A DNA stretch of 64,000 bases from Armatimonadota bacterium. GTDB lineage: Bacteria; Armatimonadota; Chthonomonadetes; Chthonomonadales; CAJBBX01. Every line of letters begins with the position of its first letter. The first letter of the stretch is position 1. Both the position numbers and the translations under genes were made by a program. The notes beneath the pieces are model-generated. The model ran no database searches. It worked only from the letters and a program-made list of their open reading frames with translations, and was not told the origin of the DNA. Positions 1 to 9,096 of the stretch are shown here, one piece after another. The stretch is taken from NCBI GenBank assembly GCA_026392115.1, contig JAPLCQ010000143.1:16855-80854 (forward strand), written 5' to 3'.

Positions 1-368
1 TCGGACTCATCAGTGCGGAACTGCGGCGTGGGCCCGACGTGGAGCGTAACGCAGTGGGCGCCCAACTCCTCGGCGGCATTGAAGAGCCGCGTCAGATAGG
101 TCAGCGCCGCAGCGCCCAGGTCTGGGTCCAGGCCGCAGAGTCCTGCCGCGTCGTCCGGCGCATGCAGCGAGAGGAGCAGTCCGTGCCGTCGGCGGTACTC
201 GGCCGTCTCCTGCTTCGCCGCGGGCGACATGACTAACGGCGACAGGTGCGGCAACTCGGCGGCCGCCTGCACCCCGGCGAAGCCGTTCTCCAAGGCGAAG
301 CGGAGCGCGTCGAGCACGCTCTCATCGTTCACGGCATGGTAGGTGGTTCGTTGGACGATGCTTGGCAT
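1..368 (-). CDS. Sugar phosphate isomerase/epimerase-like TIM barrel, C-terminus cut by window edge
   Basis: The minus-strand frame opens at an ATG at 368 (MPSIVQRTTYHAV...) and stays open to base 1, giving 122 residues of a truncated protein. The visible part has the look of the xylose isomerase-like/AP endonuclease 2 superfamily: an alternating helix-strand pattern, ENGFAGVQ near residue 30, LLLSLHAP near residue 70 and AHCVTLHVGP near residue 112, corresponding to early barrel strands. Such proteins isomerise or epimerise sugars and often sit in carbohydrate catabolic clusters. A GAGGG stretch lies just before the ATG. The gene follows the upstream secreted protein after 25 bases, so it is probably the third gene of that operon. 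The substrate cannot be inferred, and the superfamily call rests on pattern only. Confidence 0.6.
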   Translation of the reverse strand, partial: MPSIVQRTTYHAVNDESVLDALRFALENGFAGVQAAAELPHLSPLVMSPAAKQETAEYRRRHGLLLSLHAPDDAAGLCGLDPDLGAAALTYLTRLFNAAEELGAHCVTLHVGPTPQFRTDES

Positions 369-393
369 GCCCTCATTATGGCGGAGAGGGGCC

Positions 394-2616
394 TCAGCCT
401 CCACCGGCCGCCTCGCCGATGAGCCCCATGTAGCGGCCCATCCAGTAGGGCAGGAGCCAGAAGACGCCGTCGCTTTCCGTGGCGCCGCCGTCGCCCTGCA
501 CCACTTCGAACGGGTGGTTGTCCCAGCGCATGACGCAGGTCTCCGCGGGAGAAAGGAGGCGGCTGGTCTGCAGCACCTCCGGCTCGGGCGAGCGGACGAG
601 CGAGATGTCCTCGCGCCGGCTGTTGTCCATCCTCCACCGCACCAGGTCCATGGGTGTCTCGCGTAGGAACCGCATGGAGGCGCGGGTGTCCGGCGCCGAT
701 CCCGTGGCTATCGCCAGCGTGTAGTCGAAGAGCGGGCAGCCGTCCCGGCTTACGGCCCGGTACCAGACCTCTGTGGTGCGCCGGTAACGCTGCAGAATCG
801 TCGGTTCGGTCTCGTAGCGCAGGAGGGCCGGCAGGGCCAGCGCCAGCAACTCGTCGTCGATGTGGGTGCGCCATGCCGGGTCCACGGTCTTGGCCCGATC
901 CACCAGCTTGGCGTAGCCGCGCTGGTGGTACAGCTCGTGGTAGAGGCGGTCGTAGCGTGCATCACCTGTCATGTGGTGGGCGGTCTTCAGGTAGGAGAGA
1001 ATCTCCACGGCGTTGATACCGCTCTCGGGCGCCCAGTCGCCGTCCCCGGTGAGCCGCTCGGGCGCCCAGACAGCCCAGCGCGTATGGGCGCCATCGATAT
1101 CGACGAGCGTGAGCCCGCCGTCGATGATGCCATCCGTGACCCGGCGCACATGCTCGCGGACCTCGGCCTTGTCCTCATCGTTGGCCGCCAGGTCGTAGTA
1201 GAGCGCATAGCCGTAGTAGTGGCCCGTGATCTCGTCACTGCTGGTGTCGCCCTTCCAGAGCCACTTGCCGTCCGCCGAGGGGCGCCACCGCGTGGGCACG
1301 TACTTGGAGCGCGGGTCGCGGGCGCGCTCGTCCGCCAACTGCCTGGCGTCCCTGGTCTCGTTGGCATCGGCCATGGAGGTCCAGTCGGAGGGTATGACGG
1401 TCCTGGCGACGAATCCCGGCGTGCCGGTCACGGTCTGAAGGTACTTCAGCGCCCGGAAGGCCCTGCGCGCCGCTGCCTGGGCTGCCGGGTCGTGCGTGAC
1501 GGCGTAGCGGTACGACTCCATGGCCAGGTACATGGCGGTGTACTGGCCGTCGTTGTCGTCGTCGCGCGGCTTCCATGATGCCAAGTCTCCGGGCGGGTCC
1601 AGCGCGACCTTCTCTACGAGCCCCGGCTCCCGGATGTGGCGGGCGTGGCAGACTTCCAGGAAGCGCCGGGCCTTCTCGGCCAGCGTCAGGGGAGCCCGGC
1701 TGATGACCGACACGCCGTCGGCCGTGGCGATCCATGCGGCGCCATCGGGCGCCACGACGATGCCGCGCACTTCGTCCGAGGGAAGCCACCGTAGCCCGTG
1801 CCGAAAGGCCCAAGTGGCGCCGTCGTACCGCGCCGCGCCGATGGGCGTGCCTACCCACATCTCGCCCCGTGGTCCGAAGGCCAGCGCCGTCACCGAGGAG
1901 GAGGGCAGGCCCTGCTTCGGCGTGATGGTTCCGGCGCGCTTGCCATCTCGCAGCACGCTGATACCGCCCAGGCATCCGGCCCACACGGCGCCGTCGGGAG
2001 CCGTGGCTACGGCGCGCACTGACGAGCTGACCACCTCGCGGCCGCCCCGGAGGAGGTGCGCTCCGCGCTCCGTAAGCTGGTACAGGCCCGCTTCGGTTGC
2101 CACCCAGAGCGAGCCGTCGCGGTCCACCGTGGCCGACCGGAAGCTCGTCGCTGTGCTCAGGCTGAGCCGCTCCACGCGGTCGCCCGTCACGCTCCAGATG
2201 CCGTCGGGGCCCATGGCCCGGATGCCTCCCGGCACAATGGCTACCAGCGCGATCGGCGCGTCGATGCCGGTCACGCGGGCCAACGTGCCGTCTGGATTGC
2301 CCCGGTATAGCCCGTTCCAGGCCCCGGCCCAGACGCCGCCGTTGGCGTCGCATACCACAGAGAGCGCGGGACCCGCCTCGGACTCGGGCATGGCGGCTCG
2401 CCACGCCGCCTCGCCGGGCTTGAGCGCGAACAGACCGGCCCGCGTGGCGACCCAGACCTCGCCTGTCGGCGCCAGGGCGATCGCGCGGACGTCGTTAGCG
2501 GCGGGCGATGGGGCCACGCGGAGCTTCCGTGCGGTCTCCTGGGCGAACGGCACATCCTGCGTGGTGGCGGCCGGCGTGGGAGCGGCGGCCCAGCTCCAGA
2601 GGCAGACGGGGATCAT
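394..2616 (-). CDS. Secreted two-component-regulator-type propeller plus helical toroid protein
   Basis: 740 residues. A short hydrophobic start is followed by about seven propeller repeats from residue 45 to 310, each with the pattern D/N-G-x-V/L/M-W-V/A-x-T/G...G-L/I (for example GEVWVATRAGLF, GSLWVATEAGLYQL, GEMWVGTPIGAARY). These resemble the Reg_prop repeats of hybrid sensor kinases, but no kinase domain follows. Residues 320-740 are helix-rich with aromatic motifs (GHYYGYALYYDLA, WMGRYMGLIGE) and look like an alpha/alpha toroid of the kind found in polysaccharide lyases and unsaturated glycuronyl hydrolases. The ATG overlaps the stop of the upstream gene as ATGA, implying translational coupling. 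The role is probably binding or cleavage of a polysaccharide outside the cytoplasm. The exact enzyme class is unknown. Confidence 0.65.
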   Translation of the reverse strand: MIPVCLWSWAAAPTPAATTQDVPFAQETARKLRVAPSPAANDVRAIALAPTGEVWVATRAGLFALKPGEAAWRAAMPESEAGPALSVVCDANGGVWAGAWNGLYRGNPDGTLARVTGIDAPIALVAIVPGGIRAMGPDGIWSVTGDRVERLSLSTATSFRSATVDRDGSLWVATEAGLYQLTERGAHLLRGGREVVSSSVRAVATAPDGAVWAGCLGGISVLRDGKRAGTITPKQGLPSSSVTALAFGPRGEMWVGTPIGAARYDGATWAFRHGLRWLPSDEVRGIVVAPDGAAWIATADGVSVISRAPLTLAEKARRFLEVCHARHIREPGLVEKVALDPPGDLASWKPRDDDNDGQYTAMYLAMESYRYAVTHDPAAQAAARRAFRALKYLQTVTGTPGFVARTVIPSDWTSMADANETRDARQLADERARDPRSKYVPTRWRPSADGKWLWKGDTSSDEITGHYYGYALYYDLAANDEDKAEVREHVRRVTDGIIDGGLTLVDIDGAHTRWAVWAPERLTGDGDWAPESGINAVEILSYLKTAHHMTGDARYDRLYHELYHQRGYAKLVDRAKTVDPAWRTHIDDELLALALPALLRYETEPTILQRYRRTTEVWYRAVSRDGCPLFDYTLAIATGSAPDTRASMRFLRETPMDLVRWRMDNSRREDISLVRSPEPEVLQTSRLLSPAETCVMRWDNHPFEVVQGDGGATESDGVFWLLPYWMGRYMGLIGEAAGGG

Positions 2617-4187
2617 CGCGTTGCTCCTTGGCGGTTGGAGGCCAACAGCACCTCAACGTCAGGCGCGGCGTGGCGCACCAGCAGCACGCGGCTGCGCGGG
2701 TTGTACATGCATCCGTCGCCGGTGGCGGGCAGAGTGGTCAGGATCGGAAGCGCCTTCGCCCCGCATCGTATGGCTCGGGGCGGCGATGCCAGCTTCAGGA
2801 GTTCGAGGCTGCCGGTGAGGGACGTGTACCGGACGGCCCCGGGCCGGTAGCCTATGCTCCTGATCTGCGTGGCGCTGCGCAGCAGGTGGGTCTCGCCGTC
2901 GGGCGCCAGTTCCGGCAGGCAACCCATATCTTGGGTGATATAGCGGACCACCGGGCTGGTCAGGCTGTACCAGCTTCCGCCGTCGCCGTACATCCATCCT
3001 CCGAGCACCGTATTGTGGGTCCTGCCGTCGGGTTTCAGTCCGTAGCGCGTCACCATGCGGAGGGCTTCGAGTGTCGTGGCGCGGAAGCGCTCCTCACCGG
3101 TGGTCAGGTAGAACTCGGCGGCCATCATCGACCAGTTCATCGTGGAGCTTGGCGTGGCGGCCAGGTAGCCGGTCTGCTCGCGCAGGATCAATCCCATCTC
3201 CCTGTCGTGGAACGCCAGCCCGTCCAGGGCCTCATCGAACAGCCGTCGCGCCTTTGCGATGTAGGAGGCGCCGTTGATGGGTGTTCGGTAACGGAGCAGG
3301 AGCCGGATCGTCTGCAGCGGGGAGTAGTGCACTTGCGAGTCGCTGCCTTTGGGGATGTCCTCGTAGAGGCCGGACCAGTTGCCGGTGCGGACCGGGTTGC
3401 GGAGCATCCACATCCACGCCGCGATCTGACCGTTCTTGTAGTCACGGTCGCCGGTCAGGGCGTGAATCTTCTCAAGGAACGCTACGTTCATGAACAGGGC
3501 GGCCGTGTACTGCTGGAAGACGTCGCCCGTCCGCGGGTTCACTCGGAAGGGCCAACTGCCGTCCCACGCCTGGTGCGCCACAAGCGTCGTGGCGGCGGCC
3601 TTGGCGGCCTCCAGGTAGCGGCGCTCACCGGTCACCTCGTACAGCCGGGTATAGGCGAGACCCATATAGCCGACCTTGTCGGGCTGCAGGTTGTCCTTGT
3701 CCTCGAGGCCGCCGGGCTTGCCATCCTCGAAGGTGCTCCAGGGCAGGTGCGGCCACTTCCAGCCGGCCGGCGTGCTGTGTGCGATGGTCCAGTCCGCCAG
3801 TTCGCGAGCCCGCCGGAGCGCCTCGGCGTTACCGGAGTAGGTGTAGTAGTTGAGGAACGCCTCCACCAGGTACGCGTGGTGGAACGCGGGGTAGGCGACC
3901 CGGTAGGAGAAGCGGTTGTCGTCGTCGATCACCGCATGGTAGGTGTAGGGCGGCGCCTTCCGCCCGGCCTCGTCGCGGATAGCGTTGTTCTCGATCCCGG
4001 TATCGGCCATGAGGAAGTGCGCCGCCCGCACCAGCGTCTTGCCGGAGGCGGCGGCCAGGCCGTGCGGGGCCTTGCGGTACTGCGCCGCCCTGACGAAGAA
4101 GGCCTCGGGGGAGGCGTCGGCTGCGGGCGGATCGATGGTGCGTGGCGCCCCGGAGAGGCAGAGCAGGGCGAGCAGGGCAACGGGCAT
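2613..4187 (-). CDS. Secreted alpha/alpha-toroid (six-hairpin glycosidase-like) protein
   Basis: 524 residues with a signal peptide (MPVALLALLCLSGAP). The open frame extends far upstream to 5258, but I place the start at 4187 because an AGGAG lies eight bases before that ATG and the signal peptide begins there. The body is a run of paired helices with motifs such as HHAYLVEAFLNYY, PDKVGYMGLAYTRLYEVTG and MNWSMMAAEFYLTTGEERF, typical of (alpha/alpha) toroid enzymes of the glycuronyl hydrolase, epimerase and lyase type. A C-terminal beta-rich tail ends in VLLVRHAAPDVEVLLASN. It is the first gene of a three-gene minus-strand operon and overlaps the next by four bases. The specific activity cannot be assigned from sequence. 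Confidence 0.65.
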   Translation of the reverse strand: MPVALLALLCLSGAPRTIDPPAADASPEAFFVRAAQYRKAPHGLAAASGKTLVRAAHFLMADTGIENNAIRDEAGRKAPPYTYHAVIDDDNRFSYRVAYPAFHHAYLVEAFLNYYTYSGNAEALRRARELADWTIAHSTPAGWKWPHLPWSTFEDGKPGGLEDKDNLQPDKVGYMGLAYTRLYEVTGERRYLEAAKAAATTLVAHQAWDGSWPFRVNPRTGDVFQQYTAALFMNVAFLEKIHALTGDRDYKNGQIAAWMWMLRNPVRTGNWSGLYEDIPKGSDSQVHYSPLQTIRLLLRYRTPINGASYIAKARRLFDEALDGLAFHDREMGLILREQTGYLAATPSSTMNWSMMAAEFYLTTGEERFRATTLEALRMVTRYGLKPDGRTHNTVLGGWMYGDGGSWYSLTSPVVRYITQDMGCLPELAPDGETHLLRSATQIRSIGYRPGAVRYTSLTGSLELLKLASPPRAIRCGAKALPILTTLPATGDGCMYNPRSRVLLVRHAAPDVEVLLASNRQGATR

Positions 4188-4287
4188 GGCAATGGCTCCT
4201 ATGCCGCGGGCCGCCTGGCCGGTACGCGGCTTCCCATCGTAGGTGACCCGGCCCGCCCAGAGGGTAGCTCGAGCCAGCTTGTACTTC

Positions 4288-4293
4288 AGTATA
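4288..4293 (-). promoter_or_regulatory. Candidate -10 element TATACT for the toroid operon
   Basis: On the minus strand this reads GATATACTG, about 100 bases before the ATG at 4187. No convincing -35 hexamer is visible at 17 bases. It is one of several GTATA(C/G)T-like boxes found before genes in this window. Confidence 0.3.
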
Positions 4294-4317
4294 TCGGAGC
4301 GGAGGCGCTCGGCGCGG

Positions 4318-4323
4318 TATAGT
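4318..4323 (+). promoter_or_regulatory. Candidate -10 element TATAGT for the GxGYxYP gene
   Basis: CGGTATAGT lies 62 bases before the ATG at 4386 in the divergent intergenic region. No matching -35 is evident. Similar boxes occur at 11995, 41674 and 53384. Confidence 0.3.
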
Positions 4324-4385
4324 CCCGGTGTGCAGCGTGTCGCCCCACGTCTGCCATGGTAGCCCGATCCAACTGGAGACCCCGA

Positions 4386-6140
4386 ATGACCCTCTGCCAG
4401 ATTTCGCTGCTTGCGGCGCTCGTCTTTGTGCCGGCCACGCACGCCGCCGCGCTTCCGGATGCCGTCCGTCCGCCGATCTACGTCTACACCCTCGATCCCA
4501 ATGCCAAGGGCCCCGAGGCGTACGACGAGGTCACGACGCTGGTCTCGCTGCAGGGCCTGATCAACCGGGGCCAGCCGCTTCTCTATGTCGACAATCCCGG
4601 CTACGGGCGTCCGAAGTACTGGCTGGACCGGTTGGCCGTCGATGGGCAGTGGCTGCACGGGCGCGAGCAGGTCAAGGTCGATACCCTCGACGCCGTCTTC
4701 GCCCTCGCCAAGCCCAAGGTCAAGGGCGCCGTGATCTGGGACCCCGAGGTCCCCGCCACGGTGAACGTCGCCACGACGGCGGCGGGCGTCGGGAATGCCG
4801 TGGTCCTCAGCCCGGCCATGGCCGACAAGCTCCTCCGGCGGTGGGGCCTTCGGGTCTTGCGCGATTTCAGGGGCATGTTCAACGGCGCGGAGACGGGAAG
4901 CAAGAAGAACGACGCGTACCGGTGGGCCATCCGGCAGTACATCGAGACCGGCAAGTGCGACGCGCACTGGCTCAGCCTGTACACCGACGCCCACGCAGAC
5001 CGGCCTGGCGGGCAGAATGCCTACAACATCGTGCGCGACTGGGCCGTGACGAACCGCTCGTTCGTGTTTGACCTGTCGCCCTGGGGCGACGAGAAGCCCG
5101 GCGACGATCCTGATCAGGTCCTCGGGACCGACCTCGCCACCTACAAGATGATCCTTGCCGCCACGCAGAAACAGGCACGCGGTCGCCGAATGACCGAACT
5201 CACCGGCTTCTTCAGCTTCTGGAAGTACGCCAATATGCCCGAGCACTCGAGTTCGCACGATCCGGTGCCCACGGAGTGGCAGACGGTCTGGCTCATCTCA
5301 CCCTACAACTGCTACCAGAACACCGCCACCGAGTTCTGCTACAACCAGTCGTTCCACCGCCACGCGCCGCGGACGCCCCTCAAGCAGCCCAAGCCTTCGG
5401 CGACGCCGGCGCCCAAGCTCAGGAACACCAACTACGTCGCGATCCTCATGGCCGACTACGACTCGGCCTATCCGCTCTACCACTTTCTTCCCAAGAACTG
5501 GGAGGACCCGAAGCGCGGAGCCGTGCCGCTGAGCTGGGGCATCAACCCGAACCTGCTGGAGACCTACCCCGACATCATCTCGAACTTCTACCAGACCGCC
5601 ACGCCCAACGACCACTTCGTGGCGGACGCCAGTTGTGCGGGCTACATCAACCCCAACCGCGTGCTGCCGGAGAACCTGCCGCTGCTGGTGAGCCACAACC
5701 TCCGCTTCTACCGCGAGGCCGACATGAGCATCTCCGGCATGGTGCTGGACTGGGACCAGCCCTCGCCGGCGGTGAAGGACGCCTTCCTCAAGTTTTCGCC
5801 CGGCGGCTTCGCCACCATCGTGGACGATATGCACGAGCGCAAAGGCCGCCACCCGGACCCGCACGTCTGGAAGGGCATGCCCGTGGTTCGGCTCATCAAC
5901 CACATGGACCCGAACAACACGGACTACAGCGTCAGGGTGCTCCACGATATGGTCCAGGCGCGCAAGCCGGACGAGCCGGGCTTCACTTACTGGCGTTGCG
6001 TCTGGGTAACACCCAGCCAGATCCAGGCCGTCGTGGACGGCTTCAGGGCCAAGTACCCGGGCGAGGAGATCGAGTTGGTCAGCCTTCAGACCTTCTTCAC
6101 CCTCTTCAAGCAGCGCTATGGCGGCGGGGCCAAGCCATGA
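4386..6140 (+). CDS. GxGYxYP-family secreted protein, putative glycoside hydrolase
   Basis: 584 residues with a signal peptide (MTLCQISLLAALVFVPATHA). The start at 4386 is preferred over an in-frame ATG at 4356 because a GGAG lies before it and the signal peptide then sits at the terminus. LVSLQGLINRGQPLLYV near residue 50 and ADASCAGYINPNRVLP near residue 418 match the layout I know for the GxGYxYP family, with the namesake motif here as xAGYINP. IVDDMHERKG, VVRLINHMDP and the closing SLQTFFTLFKQRY also fit a C-terminal barrel-like domain. The family is found beside carbohydrate-active genes, but its reaction is not firmly established. It overlaps the following GH42-like gene by four bases (ATGA), so the two are probably co-translated. 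Confidence 0.75.
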   Translation: MTLCQISLLAALVFVPATHAAALPDAVRPPIYVYTLDPNAKGPEAYDEVTTLVSLQGLINRGQPLLYVDNPGYGRPKYWLDRLAVDGQWLHGREQVKVDTLDAVFALAKPKVKGAVIWDPEVPATVNVATTAAGVGNAVVLSPAMADKLLRRWGLRVLRDFRGMFNGAETGSKKNDAYRWAIRQYIETGKCDAHWLSLYTDAHADRPGGQNAYNIVRDWAVTNRSFVFDLSPWGDEKPGDDPDQVLGTDLATYKMILAATQKQARGRRMTELTGFFSFWKYANMPEHSSSHDPVPTEWQTVWLISPYNCYQNTATEFCYNQSFHRHAPRTPLKQPKPSATPAPKLRNTNYVAILMADYDSAYPLYHFLPKNWEDPKRGAVPLSWGINPNLLETYPDIISNFYQTATPNDHFVADASCAGYINPNRVLPENLPLLVSHNLRFYREADMSISGMVLDWDQPSPAVKDAFLKFSPGGFATIVDDMHERKGRHPDPHVWKGMPVVRLINHMDPNNTDYSVRVLHDMVQARKPDEPGFTYWRCVWVTPSQIQAVVDGFRAKYPGEEIELVSLQTFFTLFKQRYGGGAKP

Positions 6141-9034
6141 TCATGGGGCCGGCGCTTGGGGCACTCGCCGCGGTAGCCTGGCTGGGGCCCGCTCCGGTCG
6201 ACGTGGGCCGATCCGCGCCGCCCCCGCCCGGCTCTGTTGTGGTCGAGGCTGAGAGCTTCAGTCGGTGCGAGTGGTACCGCCTCGATGAGGCGTTGGCGAG
6301 CGGCACACAGTGGTTGCGCTGCAACCAGCCGGACAAGGTTGCCGAGACCGCCGTCGAGTTGCCGCCGGGAAAGTACACGCTCTGGGTCCGCGGCACGGAC
6401 AACGGCCACTACCCGGGCCACTACCAGTATCGGGTGACCGTGAACGGCGCCGAGTACTGGGCAGGAACCACGGAGCCCCTGGCCGCCACATGGTGCTGGC
6501 AGAAGCTCGGAGCCGTCGACGGCGGACGCGTTGTCCTGCGCCTCGATCAGGCGGACTCGTGGAACACGGGCTGCGACAGTTTGCTGTTCGTGCCCGATCC
6601 CGCGTACCGCCCGAGCGGCGAGCCGCGGCTGCGGTTGGTCTCGTCGACCCTCCGCATCGGTCGAGGCGGCGGCCCGGCCACGGTCGTGTTCGAGGCGCCT
6701 GCCGCATCTGCGGGCGACTGCTGGGTGGCTTTGCGGCGTGAGCGGAAGGTCGTCTGGTCCCAGAGGGTGACGCCGGTACCTGAACGCGCCGCCGCCGCCG
6801 GTACACAGCGCCTGCACGTGGAGTGTACGGTCCCGCCGTTGCGTTTCACTCCCGCCGGCCGGTATGACCTGTCGGTCGAACTGGGCGACCTCCAGTGGAT
6901 CGGCCGGGAGGAGGGGGACTACAGCGTCGCCAGTGTGAAGCTCGGCGCCGTGCCGCGCCCTGAACCGGTTGTCGCCAAGGTCGTATACCGCCGCGGCACG
7001 CCGACGCTCACAGTCGGCGGCAAGCCCCTCTTCCCATTCGCCTTCCTCGGGGTCCACACCGGTCACTACGGCGAGTTCGCCGCCCAGGGCGCCCACCTCT
7101 ACACGGTGGGCTGCGGCATGGGGAACCAGAAGCTCGGCAAGTTCGACGCCGACGAGCCCGCGCAGCTCCTGCAGGAGCTGCTTTCGCGCGACCCCGAAGC
7201 GCTGGTGCTCCTGAGGCTCCAGCTCGAGCCGCCGGCCGCGTGGCTCGCCGCGAACCCCGACGAGCGCGTGGTCTTCGATGACGGCTCCGTGGGCCCCCAG
7301 TCGTTTGCGTCGCAGAAGTGGCTGGACCTGATCTGCGGCGACCTGCGCCGGTTCGTGAGCACCCTTCGCCATAGTCCCTTTGCCGACCGGGTTATCGGCC
7401 TCCACCTCTGCACCGGCTACTCGGCCGAGTGGCAGAGCTGGGGCCTCTGGGACAACCGGCGCGGCGACTTCTCGCCTGCCTTCGCTGGCTTCTTCCGACG
7501 GTGGCTGCGCGCACGCTACAAGACCGATGTCGCCCTGGCAGGGGCATGGGGCTTGCCGGACGTGACGCTCGACACGGCTTCGGTGCCGTCCAGAGCCCGT
7601 CGGGAGGCGGTGTCGCGCCTCTTGCTGGATCCTGTGGCCGACCGGCAGGCGCTGGACTTCTACGAGGCGTACGCCGCAGCCGCGTCGCAAGCCATCGCCC
7701 GCGTGGCCCGCGCCGTCAAGACCGCCTCGCAGGGGCAGATGCTCGCCGGCGTCTTCTACGGTTACGCGCCGCAGTATGGCGGCCTGGCGCCGGAGACCCA
7801 GCACCTGGCGCTCAAGGCCGTGCTCGGCTGCCCCGATGTGGACTTCCTCTGCGCCCCGGCCATGTATACCGACCGCGGGCCCGGCGGCACGTCCACCTTC
7901 ATGTCGCTGACCGACTCGGTCCGGCTGCACGGCAAGCTGTGGCTGAACGAGTCGGACATCCGCACGCACCTGCAGCAGGACGCCACGGGCCGGTGCGCCG
8001 ACCTGGACCAGACGCTGGGCGTGCTGAAGCGCGAGTATTCCGCCGTCCGCGCGCGCGGCGCCGGGCAGTGGTGGTTCGACATGGGCGACGGCTGGTTCTC
8101 GGATCCCGCCATCATGTCGATGTTCGGCGAGATGAGCCGGCTCGGGCAGCAGGCCCTCATTGATGCTTCCGGCCCCGAACTCAAGCCCGAGATCGCCGTC
8201 CTGCTCAGCGAGCGAAGCGCCTTGAGGCAGTCCGGCGGGACGCTGGGCGATTTCTGGTTCCCCGCGCTCACGGCGCAGGTCGCCGCGCTCAACCGCATCG
8301 GCGCCCCTGCGGCGCTCTATCTGCTGGAGGACATCGAGCGCATGCCCGACGCGCGCATGGTGATCCTGCTGAACGCGTTCGACCTCACGGCATCGCAGCG
8401 CCGGGCCATTGAGCGCCTCAAGGCAGCGGGCCGGGTCATCGTGTTCGTCTACACCGCGGGCATAGGCGGCACGGCGGGGCAAGGGTCGGTTGCAGAAGAC
8501 CTTGAGGCTGCCTGCGGGCTCATCGGCCAGCGGCTGCGGCCGGCGGCCCCGGGCTCGTTCCGCGTGCGCTTGAACGCCGATCCGCTCTGCCTTGGACTGC
8601 GCACGACGGAACCCGTCTTCGGCATGTCGCCGACCGAGTTCGGCCCGGACCTATCGGCTGGGCCGCGCTTCACCGTCGCCGACGCCTCCCGCGTCCTGGG
8701 CACGTTTCCGGACGGAGGGGCGGCGCTCAGCGTTCGGGCATTCCCGCACTGGACCTCGGTCTGCAGCCTCTCGCCGGGCCTGCCTCCCGGCCTGCTTCGC
8801 AACCTGGCCCGGTTGGCCGGTGTGCATATCTACTCCGAGACCGAGGACGCCCTCTACGCCGGCCGCGGGCTCGTCGCCCTCCACGCCCGCGACGCAGGCG
8901 ACAAGTCCATCGGCCTGCCGTCGGAGATGGTGGTTCGTGAGCCCTTCGCTCCCGGCGCACCGGAGACCCGGACGCGGCTGATTCGCTTCCGAGCCAAGGC
9001 CGCCGAGACGCGGGTGTTCCAGATCGTGCGGTAG
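6137..9034 (+). CDS. GH42-like beta-galactosidase-type protein with N-terminal carbohydrate-binding module
   Basis: 965 residues. The start at 6137 is set by the ATGA overlap with the preceding stop and by a hydrophobic leader. Residues 35-155 (VVVEAESFSRCEWYRLDE, PPGKYTLWVRGTDNGHY) look like a CBM6/35-type beta-sandwich. Residues 290-720 form a TIM barrel resembling GH42/A4 beta-galactosidases: LHLCTGYSAEW places a candidate acid/base Glu at 431, and LWLNESDIRTH a candidate nucleophile Glu at 605. The region after residue 675 (PEIAVLLSERSA, DARMVILLNAFDLT) resembles the GH42 trimerisation domain, followed by a beta-rich end. It probably releases galactosyl or related sugars outside the cytoplasm. 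The substrate is not determinable. Confidence 0.7.
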   Translation: MIMGPALGALAAVAWLGPAPVDVGRSAPPPPGSVVVEAESFSRCEWYRLDEALASGTQWLRCNQPDKVAETAVELPPGKYTLWVRGTDNGHYPGHYQYRVTVNGAEYWAGTTEPLAATWCWQKLGAVDGGRVVLRLDQADSWNTGCDSLLFVPDPAYRPSGEPRLRLVSSTLRIGRGGGPATVVFEAPAASAGDCWVALRRERKVVWSQRVTPVPERAAAAGTQRLHVECTVPPLRFTPAGRYDLSVELGDLQWIGREEGDYSVASVKLGAVPRPEPVVAKVVYRRGTPTLTVGGKPLFPFAFLGVHTGHYGEFAAQGAHLYTVGCGMGNQKLGKFDADEPAQLLQELLSRDPEALVLLRLQLEPPAAWLAANPDERVVFDDGSVGPQSFASQKWLDLICGDLRRFVSTLRHSPFADRVIGLHLCTGYSAEWQSWGLWDNRRGDFSPAFAGFFRRWLRARYKTDVALAGAWGLPDVTLDTASVPSRARREAVSRLLLDPVADRQALDFYEAYAAAASQAIARVARAVKTASQGQMLAGVFYGYAPQYGGLAPETQHLALKAVLGCPDVDFLCAPAMYTDRGPGGTSTFMSLTDSVRLHGKLWLNESDIRTHLQQDATGRCADLDQTLGVLKREYSAVRARGAGQWWFDMGDGWFSDPAIMSMFGEMSRLGQQALIDASGPELKPEIAVLLSERSALRQSGGTLGDFWFPALTAQVAALNRIGAPAALYLLEDIERMPDARMVILLNAFDLTASQRRAIERLKAAGRVIVFVYTAGIGGTAGQGSVAEDLEAACGLIGQRLRPAAPGSFRVRLNADPLCLGLRTTEPVFGMSPTEFGPDLSAGPRFTVADASRVLGTFPDGGAALSVRAFPHWTSVCSLSPGLPPGLLRNLARLAGVHIYSETEDALYAGRGLVALHARDAGDKSIGLPSEMVVREPFAPGAPETRTRLIRFRAKAAETRVFQIVR

Positions 9035-9096
9035 GGCATTGGGCGGTGAGCTGGGACGCGCCTGCCACGCGCACGGCCTATCCCAACGCCTTTCGG

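Noticed and set aside
394..2616. Hybrid two-component sensor (because of the propeller repeats)
   Set aside because: No histidine kinase, receiver or membrane-spanning linker follows; the C-terminus is a helical toroid.
6116..8482. 788-codon open frame on the minus strand
   Set aside because: It lies wholly opposite the GH42-like gene, is made of low-complexity Arg/Gly/Val sequence without domains, and reflects the high GC content in the wobble positions.
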